Positions 38,416 through 46,019 of a stretch of 64,000 nt of DNA are shown in pieces (within the stretch, counting starts at the first letter, position 1; each line of letters opens with the position of its first letter). The translations under genes and the position numbers were made by a program. The notes below the pieces were generated by a model. That model saw nothing but the letters and a program-made list of their open reading frames with translations, did no database searches and was not told the DNA's origin. Source of the stretch: Cellulomonas gilvus ATCC 13127 (lineage in GTDB: Bacteria > Actinomycetota > Actinomycetes > Actinomycetales > Cellulomonadaceae); the NCBI RefSeq assembly GCF_000218545.1, contig NC_015671.1, positions 1,612,001 through 1,676,000 on the forward strand. Direction: 5' to 3'.

Positions 38416-39519
38416 TCAGGCGGCGGCCGGGGGAGCGCCCAGCGTGCGGGCCGTGGCCCGGCGCACGACCTCCAGGTCGTCCGCGCCCCGGGCACGCCAG
38501 GACAGCTGCTCGACCGCGCCGTTGCCGCGCAGCGCGAGCGCCGCGAGCTGCCGCTCCACGGCTTCCAGGTCGCCGTTGGCCTCGAGCGCGGCCCGCACGT
38601 GCTCGAGCAGCTCGCCCACCACCTGCGCGGCCGGTGCGGGCCGCCACGTCACGGGGCTCACGAGCTCGCCGCTCAGACCCGAGCGCGCGGCCCGCCACGA
38701 CGCGGCGGCGAGCACCTCGGCGCGCGGACCCGTCGCGCGCGGCGCGGCCACCGCGGTGTCGGCGAGCGCCCGCACCAGCGCGGCCTGCAGCGCGGCATCG
38801 CCCGCGTCGAGGCACACGTCCGCGACGCGCACCTCGACCGTCGGGTACCTCTGGGACAAACGGGCGTCGAAGTAGAGCATCCCGTCGTCGAGGATCGTGC
38901 CGGTCGCCAGGAGGTCCTCGACGACCGAGCGGTACGTCGCGGCGTCGCCGAACGGTGCGGTCGCACCCGCGGTCGGCCAGCGGCCCCAGACCTGCGACCG
39001 GTAGCTCGCGTAGCCGCTCGCGACGCCCTGCCACGACGGGCTGTTGGCGGACAGCGCGAGCAGCACCGAGGTCCACGGCCGCATGTGGTCCAGCACGTGC
39101 ACGCCCTCGTCGTCGTCGGCCACGGACACGTGCACGTGGCACCCGCACGTGAGCTGCTCGCGCGCGGTCAGGCCGAAGCGCTCGCGGATGGCCTGCGCGC
39201 GCCGGTCGGGGATGACGGTCGGGTCCACGGCCTGCGGCGCGGTGCCGAGCGCGGCGATCCGCACGCCCGCGCCCTGGGCGACGTCGTCGACGCGCTCGCG
39301 GCCCGCGCGGACCTGCTCGAGCAGCTCGCGCAGGTCGGTGCACGGGTGCGTCGACGTCTCGACCTGCTCGCGCTTGAACTCCTTCTCCACGTCGCCACCC
39401 GGCTGCGGCGTGGACGTCAGCGTCCGGGCCGCGAGCCCGAGCACGGCCGGCGACTGCGCGGCCGGCACGCCCTCGGGCGTGACCAGCAGGTACTCCTCTT
39501 CCACACCCATGGTTCGCAC
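38416..39519 (-). CDS. YbdK-type carboxylate-amine ligase (glutamate-cysteine ligase family 2)
   Basis: 367 aa. It starts VRTMGVEEEYLLVTPEG, the metal-binding Glu-rich start of the GCS2 family, and has EFKREQVETSTHPC, the His-rich TCGCHVHVSVADDDEG, and YFDARLSQRYPTVEVRVADVCLD. The fold ligates an amino group to a carboxylate using ATP. E. coli YbdK has weak glutamate-cysteine ligase activity, and the true substrate in actinobacteria, which mostly use mycothiol, is unclear. GTG at 39517-39519 is chosen because CACACT lies 7 nt upstream and the family usually starts M-R-T; ATG at 39510 is the alternative. Confidence 0.88.
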   Translation of the reverse strand: MRTMGVEEEYLLVTPEGVPAAQSPAVLGLAARTLTSTPQPGGDVEKEFKREQVETSTHPCTDLRELLEQVRAGRERVDDVAQGAGVRIAALGTAPQAVDPTVIPDRRAQAIRERFGLTAREQLTCGCHVHVSVADDDEGVHVLDHMRPWTSVLLALSANSPSWQGVASGYASYRSQVWGRWPTAGATAPFGDAATYRSVVEDLLATGTILDDGMLYFDARLSQRYPTVEVRVADVCLDAGDAALQAALVRALADTAVAAPRATGPRAEVLAAASWRAARSGLSGELVSPVTWRPAPAAQVVGELLEHVRAALEANGDLEAVERQLAALALRGNGAVEQLSWRARGADDLEVVRRATARTLGAPPAAA

Positions 39520-39520
39520 G

Positions 39521-39537
39521 CGCCCCAGTGTGGGGCG
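39521..39537 (-). promoter_or_regulatory. palindrome overlapping the -10 of the carboxylate-amine ligase gene
   Basis: CGCCCCA and TGGGGCG (7-bp perfect arms, 3-bp spacer) cover the likely -10 box CACACT (39527-39532) and end 1 bp before the GTG. A protein bound here would block the promoter. Such short GC palindromes are also common by chance in this DNA. Confidence 0.3.
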
Positions 39538-39611
39538 GGACCGCGCAGGCGGCGAGCGGAGCAGTGCAAGACCTCGCGTCGCCGGGACACAGGCAGTGCG
39601 GGGGTGGTGAC

Positions 39612-39761
39612 GTGGACGCGACGGGGCGTGCGGTGGTGGCGGGGCTGGGCGTGATCGTCGGGGTGGTCGGGCTCCTCGTCGCGATGCTCGCGGCCCTCGA
39701 GCAGGGTCCGGGCGCGCCCGCGCCGGCGGCGCCCGCGGTCGCGCGGGTCCTCGACCGGTGA
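39612..39761 (+). CDS. possible 49-aa single-pass membrane protein
   Basis: Frame VDATGRAVVAGLGVIVGVVG followed by LLVAMLAALEQG, then an Ala/Pro-rich tail ending VARVLDR. About 20 hydrophobic residues form one transmembrane segment. GTG at 39612 has GGGGGTGG upstream, which is GC-rich enough to occur by chance. It fills a 485-bp gap between the ligase gene and the glucan operon. I do not recognise it and it may not be expressed. Confidence 0.35.
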   Translation: MDATGRAVVAGLGVIVGVVGLLVAMLAALEQGPGAPAPAAPAVARVLDR

Positions 39762-39828
39762 GACACGCCCCGAACGGACGGCGCCCGATCGGGGCACGGG
39801 CGGCGCTCTGACCAGCGGTTCCATCCGT

Positions 39829-39844
39829 TGTGACCTGCGTCACA
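39829..39844 (+). promoter_or_regulatory. CRP/GlxR binding site TGTGA-N6-TCACA
   Basis: TGTGACCTGCGTCACA matches the CRP/GlxR consensus TGTGA-N6-TCACA at every conserved base. It is centred about 56 bp upstream of the predicted transcription start (TAGCGT at 39881-39886), close to the position of class I CRP activation sites. cAMP control of the glucan operon is an inference. Confidence 0.7.
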
Positions 39845-39855
39845 CCATGGTCGCC

Positions 39856-39886
39856 TGGACACGATGTCCGACTTGTCGGTTAGCGT
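39856..39886 (+). promoter_or_regulatory. predicted promoter of the beta-glucan operon
   Basis: TGGACA (39856-39861) and TAGCGT (39881-39886) are separated by 19 bp. The spacing is 1-2 bp longer than ideal, as often seen at activator-dependent promoters, and a CRP-type site lies just upstream. Confidence 0.45.
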
Positions 39887-40004
39887 CTGGCCACACCACG
39901 GAGCGAGTTCGGCCCCGTGAACTCGGCGCCACCGTCGCCGTCGCACCGGCAGCGGTGGGACCTCCCACCGACGCCTCGGCACGGCGACGAGAAGAGGGCC
40001 CGAA

Positions 40005-41750
40005 GTGTCCACCACCACAGCCTCCGGCGTGACCGCGCCCACCACGTTCGACCGGCTCGTGCTCGAGCCCCGACGCACCGACCAGCCGCACGCGCGGCCG
40101 GCCCGCTCACCCGAGACGCACGCCGCGCAGAGCCCGTCGCTCGTCCTCATGGTCCTGATCGCGAGCGCAGGCATCGTGGTCTACGCGGTGTTCCTGCTCA
40201 ACCCGGCCAACCGCGGCGACTGGCTCCCGTACGCGATGGTCATGGCGGCGGAGACCGTGCTCGTCGTGCACGCGCTGCTGGCCATGTGGACCGTGCTGTC
40301 CGCGAGCCACGACCCGCGGGGCTTCCACTTCCACCACGCGCAGGACCGTCTGTACGACGTCGCGGACATCGTGCGGGCCCGCGCCGAGGACCGCCCGCAC
40401 GAGTGGACGATGTACCTGCGGGACCGCGCCATGACGGTCGACGTGTTCATCACGACGTACGGTGAGGACGTCGGGACCATCCGCCGCACCGTGACGGCCG
40501 CGCTCGGCATGCAGGGCGCCCACCGCACGTGGGTGCTCGACGACGGCCGCTCCGACGAGGTGCGCGACCTCGCGGCCGAGCTCGGGGCGCGGTACATCCG
40601 GCGCCTGTCGAGCAACGGGGCCAAGGCCGGGAACATCAACCACGCGCTGTCCATCGCGCGCGGCGACCTGTTCGTCGTGCTGGACGCGGACTTCGTGCCG
40701 CTGCCGACGTTCCTGCACGAGACGGTCCCGTTCTTCGCGGACGACGCGGTCGCGTTCGTCCAGACGCCGCAGACCTACGGCAACCTGCACACGACGATCT
40801 CCAAGGGCGCCGGCTACATGCAGGCGGTGTTCTACCGCTTCATCCAGCCGGGGCGGAACCGGTTCAACGCCGCGTTCTGCGTGGGCACCAACGTGATCTT
40901 CCGCCGCGCCGCGATCGACTCGGTGGGCGGCATCTACTCGGACTCCAAGTCCGAGGACGTGTGGACCTCGCTCATGCTGCACGAGAAGGGCTGGCGCACG
41001 GTCTACATCCCCGAGACGCTCGCGATCGGCGACACCCCCGAGACCATCGAGGCGTACTCCAAGCAGCAGCTGCGCTGGGCGACCGGCGGGTTCGAGATCA
41101 TGCTCACGCACAACCCGCTGTCGCGCCGCCACCCGCTCACGCTCGACCAGCGCCTGCAGTACACGGTGACCGCCACGCACTACCTCACGGGCATCGCGCC
41201 GCTGCTGCTCCTGCTGGTGCCGCCGCTGCAGATCTACTTCGACCTGACGCCCATGAACCTCGAGATCACGCCCCTGACATGGGCGCTGTACTACGCGGGG
41301 TTCTACGTCCTGCAGATCGTGCTGGCCTTCTACACGCTGGGGTCGTTCCGCTGGCAGGTGCTGCTGCTCGCGTCGGTCTCGTTCCCGATCTACACGCGCG
41401 CGCTGGTCAACGCGGTGCTGCGGCGTGACCAGGCGTGGCACGTCACGGGCGCCAAGGGCGCCTACCGCTCGCCCTTCGCGTTCATCAACGCCCAGCTCAT
41501 GTTCTTCCAGCTGCTCGCGCTCACCACGGCCGTCGGCATCTGGAAGGACGTGTCCAACAGCTACCCGAGCCTCGCGGTGGCCTGGAACGCGACGAACACC
41601 GTCATCCTCGGCGGGTTCGTCGTCACCGCGTGGCGTGAGGCCCGCGCCGGCCGGCGTGCCGCCCGCGCGGCGCGCGCCGACCAGCAGGGTCCGCCACGCG
41701 GACGACGCGCGGCGGCCACGCCCGCCCTGACGACCGGAGGTGCCGCATGA
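40005..41750 (+). CDS. cellulose-synthase-like GT2 glycosyltransferase, candidate beta-1,3-glucan (curdlan) synthase
   Basis: 581 aa. Two N-terminal transmembrane segments (about 46-68 and 76-100) are followed by a cytoplasmic GT-A domain: VDVFITTYGE (about 145), VLDDGRSDEV, NAKAGN-like NGAKAGNINHAL, the DxD motif VLDADFVP (about 226), TEDVWTS-like SEDVWTSLMLHEKG and the Q-x2-RW motif SKQQLRWATGG (about 354). Further membrane segments lie at about 395-545. This is the processive beta-glycan synthase layout of BcsA and CrdS. No PilZ domain follows, so there is no c-di-GMP control of the BcsA kind. GTG at 40005 follows GAAGAGGG. The operon partners, an HlyD-like protein and a beta-1,3-glucanase, point to a beta-1,3-glucan product. 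Confidence 0.88.
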   Translation: MSTTTASGVTAPTTFDRLVLEPRRTDQPHARPARSPETHAAQSPSLVLMVLIASAGIVVYAVFLLNPANRGDWLPYAMVMAAETVLVVHALLAMWTVLSASHDPRGFHFHHAQDRLYDVADIVRARAEDRPHEWTMYLRDRAMTVDVFITTYGEDVGTIRRTVTAALGMQGAHRTWVLDDGRSDEVRDLAAELGARYIRRLSSNGAKAGNINHALSIARGDLFVVLDADFVPLPTFLHETVPFFADDAVAFVQTPQTYGNLHTTISKGAGYMQAVFYRFIQPGRNRFNAAFCVGTNVIFRRAAIDSVGGIYSDSKSEDVWTSLMLHEKGWRTVYIPETLAIGDTPETIEAYSKQQLRWATGGFEIMLTHNPLSRRHPLTLDQRLQYTVTATHYLTGIAPLLLLLVPPLQIYFDLTPMNLEITPLTWALYYAGFYVLQIVLAFYTLGSFRWQVLLLASVSFPIYTRALVNAVLRRDQAWHVTGAKGAYRSPFAFINAQLMFFQLLALTTAVGIWKDVSNSYPSLAVAWNATNTVILGGFVVTAWREARAGRRAARAARADQQGPPRGRRAAATPALTTGGAA

Positions 41751-42478
41751 CCTGGCGCGTACGGCTCAAGATCCTCACCGGCACGCTCGTCGTGCTCGTC
41801 GTCGCCGCACTGGCGACCTACCACGTGAACCAGACCCGCGGCACGGCCGTGAGCGACTCCGCGCAGATCCTCGGGCAGTCCTACACGGTGGGCACGCCCT
41901 ACCCGGGTCTGGTCGTGGACCAGCAGGTCGAGGTGGGCGACGAGGTGCGCGAGGGCGACCCGCTGTTCGTCATCGACTCGACCGCGCTCGAGCGCGACCT
42001 GAGCCTGGGCACCGTGAGCACCGCGGGTGCGTCCACGAACATCGACGACGAGGGCGACCTGGTGGTCCTCGCGACCGCCGACGGGACCGTCGTGGGCCTG
42101 ACCGCGACCGAGGGCACGTTCGTGTCCGCCGCGGACCACCTGGCGACCGTGCAGCGCGCGGGGTCGTTGTACGTGCAGGCCGAGTACACGCTCTCGGCCA
42201 AGGAGTACGCGCGCGTGCCCGACGACGCCGCCGTCAGCATCGTGCTGCCGAACACGGCGACGCTGTCCGGCCACGTCGACCACGTGCAGGTCACGACGGT
42301 CGCGGGGCAGGCCCAGGCGGTGGTCACGGTCGTGAGCGACGAGCTCGTGCAGGGTGAGCAGAACGGGCTGGTGAACGCCGGCACCCCGGTCGAGGCGCGG
42401 CTGGCGCTGCGCAACGACGGGGTGGTCACGACCGTCTCCGACGCCGTGACGGGCTACGTGCGGGGGCTGTTCGGGTGA
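41747..42478 (+). CDS. HlyD-like membrane-anchored adaptor of the glucan operon
   Basis: 243 aa. One N-terminal transmembrane segment (about 8-25) is followed by an outside domain with a split lipoyl/barrel-sandwich: SYTVGTPYPGLVVDQQVEVGDEVREGDPLFVID, then GTVVGLTATEGTFVSAADHLATVQ, and a beta-barrel part. The usual long coiled coil between the lipoyl halves is missing, so it is a short adaptor. ATG at 41747 overlaps the synthase stop (ATGA). By analogy with accessory proteins of beta-glycan synthases, it may guide the polymer through the wall. That is inference. Confidence 0.8.
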   Translation: MTWRVRLKILTGTLVVLVVAALATYHVNQTRGTAVSDSAQILGQSYTVGTPYPGLVVDQQVEVGDEVREGDPLFVIDSTALERDLSLGTVSTAGASTNIDDEGDLVVLATADGTVVGLTATEGTFVSAADHLATVQRAGSLYVQAEYTLSAKEYARVPDDAAVSIVLPNTATLSGHVDHVQVTTVAGQAQAVVTVVSDELVQGEQNGLVNAGTPVEARLALRNDGVVTTVSDAVTGYVRGLFG

Positions 42479-44544
42479 CCGCGCGCGTCCGGCTGGTCGG
42501 GCTGCTCGTGGTGCTCGTGGCCGCGCTCGGAGGGGTGCTCGCGTTCGCGGCGCAGCGCGGCACGGACGACCCCGCACCGCCTGCCGGAGAGGGGCCGCCG
42601 CCCGGGCCGCCCGACGCGGCCGTGCCGGTCGTCGACACCGGCGCCCTCGTGGCGGGTGTGCCCGCGCGTGCGGTCGCGAAGCTCCCGGAGGCGAGGGTCG
42701 CAGCGGGCGTCCTACCGGAGTCGAACCGGTGGTACTCCGGTCTCGTCTTCGGCGACCAGCCGGCGTTCGCCACGCCGTTGTCCTTCGCGGTCGGCGACGG
42801 CGGCTTCACGATCGGGCTGCCACAGCCGGTCGCCTCGGCCGCGACGGTCGCGGGGCCGCACGTGCCCGCGCTCGGCATCGACGTGGGGGCGAGCTCGTAC
42901 CGCGTCTCGGCCGCCGACCCCGTCGCGGTCTCGCTCGAGCTGCTCGACGACGCGGGTGACGTGCTCGGCACCGTCGCGCTCGCCGCGGGGTCGCCCGTCG
43001 TGACGTTCGTCGCAGAGGGGGACGTCACGGTCCGCACGACGACCACCGCGGGGACCCTGCGGGCGACGCCCGACGGACCCGCGAGCGCGACGGGCGACGT
43101 GGCGGGCACGCGGTGGGCCGTGGTGGCGGGGGACTACCGCGACGGCGGGAGCGACCTGCGGGCCGGGGACGTGATCGGCTGGTACGCGCTGCCCGCGGAC
43201 GCGACCGGCGCGGCGCAGGACGCGCTCGCGCTGGCCGCGCAGCACCCCGTGCGGGGCGCCGACGTCACGTACGGCGTCGACGACGACGTGGCCCGCACCA
43301 CCGTGCGCTACCGCACGGCCGGCGGCCCCGGCGCGTACGTGCTCAGCCCGCACCACCGCGCGGGCACGCAGCCCGAGCGCGAGGGCTGCGGGCTCGGGGA
43401 GTACCCGTCGGTCGGGGGCACGCTCGAGCTGTGCGCGGGCAGCACCCTCACGGCGTTCGCGCCCACCGTGCGCGCGGCGGCGGTGCCGGACCTCGACGGC
43501 GTGCCCGAGGACCGGCTCGCGACGCTGCGCACGACGCTCGTCGCCGACGTCGCCGCGACACCGGCGTTCCCCTCCGACTCGTACTTCGGGGCCAAGGCGC
43601 TGTTCCGGGCCGCGACGCTCGTCGTGCTGGGCGAGCGGCTGGGCGCCGCCGACGAGGTCGCGGACCTGCGCGAGCGCACGGCCGCCGCGCTGCGGGAGTG
43701 GGCCCAGCCCGACGGGTGCGAGCGACGCGACGCCCGCTGCGTCGTGTACGACCCCGAGGCCCGCTCGGCGATCGGGCTCACACCGTCGTTCGGCTCGGAC
43801 GAGCTCAACGACCACCACTTCCACTACGGCTACCTGCTGTCGGCCGCGGGCCTGCTCGGAGCCGACGACGCGGCGCTCGTCACGGACCTCGCCCCGGTGA
43901 TGGACCTGCTCGCCGCGGACATCGCGTCGGCCACGGCCGGCCCCGAGCTGCCGCAGCTGCGCGCGTTCGACCCGTACGCGGGCCACTCGTGGGCGTCGGG
44001 CACGTCCCCGTTCGCGGACGGGAACAACCAGGAGTCGACGTCCGAGGCGGTGACCGCGTGGAACGGGCTGGGGCTCTGGGCGCGGGCGAGCGGTCAGGAC
44101 GCGCTCGCGCAGGAGGCGAGCTGGCTGCAGTCCACCGAGTCCGCCGCGGCGCGCGCGTACTGGACCGCGCCCGACCTGTCGGCCTTCCCCGCGTTCGAGC
44201 ACCAGGTCGTCTCGTTGGTGTGGGGCGGCAAGCGGGACTACGCGACCTGGTTCAGCCCCGAGCCGAACGCGATCCTCGGCATCCAGCTCATCCCGATGGG
44301 GCCCGCGCAGGCCGCGACCGCCACCGGGGTGGATCCGGAGCGGATCCGCGCGGCGGTCGACGAGGCCGCGCCCGACGGGTACGACGTCGCGTTCGGGGGC
44401 TACCTGCTCGCGTACCGTGCGCTCGCGGGGCCGCAGGACGCGGCGCACGCGTGGGACGCGCTCGTGGCCGTGTCCGACGAGGCGATCGACGACGGGACCT
44501 CGCGCACGGCGCTGCTCGCGTTCGTGGCCGACGCGACGGGCTGA
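42475..44544 (+). CDS. GH81 endo-beta-1,3-glucanase, membrane-anchored or secreted
   Basis: 689 aa. The N-terminus RVRLVGLLVVLVAALGGVLAFAAQ is a signal anchor, followed by a Pro/Gly-rich linker. GH81 signatures are NRWYSGLVFG (about 82), DELNDHHFHYGYLLSAAGLL (about 445), SWASGTSPFADGNNQESTSEAV (about 510, with the two catalytic-region Glu) and WGGKRDYATWFSPEPNAILGIQLIPM. The family hydrolyses beta-1,3-glucan. GTG at 42475 overlaps the adaptor stop. Its place in the synthase operon parallels cellulose operons, where a cellulase accompanies the synthase and edits the product. Confidence 0.93.
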   Translation: MTARVRLVGLLVVLVAALGGVLAFAAQRGTDDPAPPAGEGPPPGPPDAAVPVVDTGALVAGVPARAVAKLPEARVAAGVLPESNRWYSGLVFGDQPAFATPLSFAVGDGGFTIGLPQPVASAATVAGPHVPALGIDVGASSYRVSAADPVAVSLELLDDAGDVLGTVALAAGSPVVTFVAEGDVTVRTTTTAGTLRATPDGPASATGDVAGTRWAVVAGDYRDGGSDLRAGDVIGWYALPADATGAAQDALALAAQHPVRGADVTYGVDDDVARTTVRYRTAGGPGAYVLSPHHRAGTQPEREGCGLGEYPSVGGTLELCAGSTLTAFAPTVRAAAVPDLDGVPEDRLATLRTTLVADVAATPAFPSDSYFGAKALFRAATLVVLGERLGAADEVADLRERTAAALREWAQPDGCERRDARCVVYDPEARSAIGLTPSFGSDELNDHHFHYGYLLSAAGLLGADDAALVTDLAPVMDLLAADIASATAGPELPQLRAFDPYAGHSWASGTSPFADGNNQESTSEAVTAWNGLGLWARASGQDALAQEASWLQSTESAAARAYWTAPDLSAFPAFEHQVVSLVWGGKRDYATWFSPEPNAILGIQLIPMGPAQAATATGVDPERIRAAVDEAAPDGYDVAFGGYLLAYRALAGPQDAAHAWDALVAVSDEAIDDGTSRTALLAFVADATG

Positions 44545-44566
44545 CGGGCGGGCCGGGCGGCCGCGG

Positions 44567-45637
44567 TCAGTCGGTGGACGGGACCGGACCGGTCGAGTCC
44601 CGCACCACGAGCTCGGTCGGCATGACCACGTGCTCGGGCTCGACCGGCGCGGCGCCCGGGCGCGTCGCGGCCAGCGCGTGCCGGAGCGCGAGCGCCGCGG
44701 CGTGGCCCTTGGCACCCAGGTCCTGCCGCACGGTCGTGAGGGCCGGCGTGATCGTGCGCGCGAGCGCGCTGTCGTCGTAGCCCACCACGGACAGGTCCTG
44801 CGGCACTTGCAGACCGCGTTCGTGCGCGGTGCGGACCACGGCCCACGCGACGAGGTCCGAGAAGCACAGCACCGCGGTCGGGCGGTCCGGGAGGTCCAGG
44901 AGGGTGCGCGCCGCCTGCAGCGCGTCGTCCTCGAGGTTGTCCCGCATGTTGATGCCGACGACGTCGGCACCCGCGGGCGTCAGCGCGCTGAGCCACCCCG
45001 TCACGCGCTCGCGTGAGACGTACCCGCGGCCGGTCGTGGTCGGGTCGTCGACGAGGCCGGGCCGGTCGCCGTCGGCGATCGTCAGCATCGCGATCCGGCG
45101 GTGCCCCAGGGCCAGGAGGTGCTGCGCGGCGGCACGGGACCCGGGCTGGTCGTCGAGCAGGATGCTGGAGGCGCCGGGCGTGGTGGGCGCCTGGTCGACG
45201 AACACGAGCGGCAGCCGGCGGCGCTCGAGCCAGTCGAGCGCGACGGTGTCGCCCGCGCACGCGTAGACCAGGGCCGCGTCCATGGGCACGTCGCGGGCCG
45301 CGACCCGGTCGCCGGTGCCGCTGCTGGGCAGCAGCGAGATCGCCAGACCGGTGGGCGCGAGCGCCTCGGCGAGGGACGCGAAGAACTCCGCGGCGATCGG
45401 GTCCCGGAACGCGGACCCGAGCGAGTCGGTGAACAGGACGCCGACCGAGCCGGCCGATCCGCGGGCCAGCACGCGCGCCGCTGGGTCGGGCCCGACGTAG
45501 CCGAGCTCGTCGGCCGCCGCCAGGATCGTCGTCCGCAGCTCGGCGGACAGCTGGTCGGGGCGCGAGAACGCGTTCGAGACGGTCATGCGGCTCACGCCGA
45601 CCTTGTCGGCGACCGTCTGCAACGTCACCCGGCCCAC
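44567..45637 (-). CDS. LacI-family transcriptional regulator
   Basis: 356 aa. The N-terminal helix-turn-helix is VTLQTVADKVGVSRMTVSNAFSRPDQLS, the hinge GYVGPDPAARVLARG, and then a periplasmic-binding-protein-like effector domain (VGVLFTDSLGSAFRDP, ILLDDQPGSRAAAQHLLALGHRRIAML, LSVVGYDDSALARTITPALTTVRQD). The effector is probably a sugar. GTG at 45635-45637 has GAGGAGG upstream; GTG at 45628 is an alternative. It converges with the GH81 gene, 22 bp between stops, and follows a 74-aa ORF on the same strand after 74 bp. It may regulate the glucan operon, but no matching operator was found there. Confidence 0.93.
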   Translation of the reverse strand: MGRVTLQTVADKVGVSRMTVSNAFSRPDQLSAELRTTILAAADELGYVGPDPAARVLARGSAGSVGVLFTDSLGSAFRDPIAAEFFASLAEALAPTGLAISLLPSSGTGDRVAARDVPMDAALVYACAGDTVALDWLERRRLPLVFVDQAPTTPGASSILLDDQPGSRAAAQHLLALGHRRIAMLTIADGDRPGLVDDPTTTGRGYVSRERVTGWLSALTPAGADVVGINMRDNLEDDALQAARTLLDLPDRPTAVLCFSDLVAWAVVRTAHERGLQVPQDLSVVGYDDSALARTITPALTTVRQDLGAKGHAAALALRHALAATRPGAAPVEPEHVVMPTELVVRDSTGPVPSTD

Positions 45638-45711
45638 GGCCGCCTCCTCTCGCCGACCCCCGCGGGGGTCCCCGGCGCCAGGGTAGGCGACCGCGGGCGC
45701 GGTCACGGCGT

Positions 45712-45936
45712 TCACCGCAGGATCGCGGTGCGCTCGCTGGGCGCGAGCGCGTCCGCGAGACGGTGGAGCGTGCGGGCGCCGGACAGGCGCACCGCGACGA
45801 CGGGTCGTGCGGGGCGACGCAGGCGGCGTCGGGGCGCGTCCGGCACCACCGGTGCGTCGGGGAGCGCGCTGCGTGACTGCTGCAGCGTGGCCTGGCGCGA
45901 GTGCAGGAGGCTGAGCGGGGGCGGGCTGAGGTACAT
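45712..45936 (-). CDS. 74-aa basic protein of unknown function
   Basis: Starts MYLSPPPLSLLHSRQATLQQ and continues with a highly basic, Pro/Arg-rich middle (APRRRLRRPARPVVAVRL), ending ADALAPSERTAILR. There is no membrane segment or known domain. I do not recognise it. Its reality is supported by a strong GGAGGG ribosome binding site 5 nt before ATG at 45934-45936 and by a near-consensus promoter with tandem operators just upstream. It may be cotranscribed with the LacI gene. Confidence 0.55.
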   Translation of the reverse strand: MYLSPPPLSLLHSRQATLQQSRSALPDAPVVPDAPRRRLRRPARPVVAVRLSGARTLHRLADALAPSERTAILR

Positions 45937-45950
45937 GGTTCCCTCCACGT

Positions 45951-45980
45951 CTGTACCGGTCCAGTTCTGTACCGCTACAG
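45951..45980 (-). promoter_or_regulatory. tandem operators, 14-bp palindromes close to CTGTACCGGTACAG
   Basis: Read on the plus strand, CTGTACCGGTCCAG (45951-45964) and CTGTACCGCTACAG (45967-45980) each differ by one base from the perfect palindrome CTGTACCGGTACAG. They are 2 bp apart. The upstream copy overlaps the -10 box and the start site and the other covers the early transcript, which is the layout of repression. Even symmetry with a central CG is typical of LacI-family operators, so the neighbouring LacI protein is the first suspect. Confidence 0.7.
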
Positions 45981-46005
45981 TAGACTCGCTCGCTTTACCG
46001 GTCAA
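45977..46005 (-). promoter_or_regulatory. near-consensus sigma-A promoter TTGACC-N17-TACTGT
   Basis: On the minus strand the -35 box TTGACC (46000-46005) and the -10 box TACTGT (45977-45982) have the ideal 17-bp spacing. Transcription would start near 45970 and reach the 74-aa ORF after a leader of about 34 nt. It is one of the best promoters visible in the window. Confidence 0.75.
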
Positions 46006-46019
46006 GAGGTGCCGGTGGA

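Larger units (their letters stand above)
39762..40004 (+). promoter_or_regulatory. regulatory region of the beta-glucan operon
   Basis: These 243 bp hold no gene. They contain a perfect CRP-type site, a plausible promoter ending at TAGCGT and a 5' leader of about 110 nt before the GTG start, with GAAGAGGG as ribosome binding site. I see no terminator or riboswitch-like conserved core. Confidence 0.5.
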
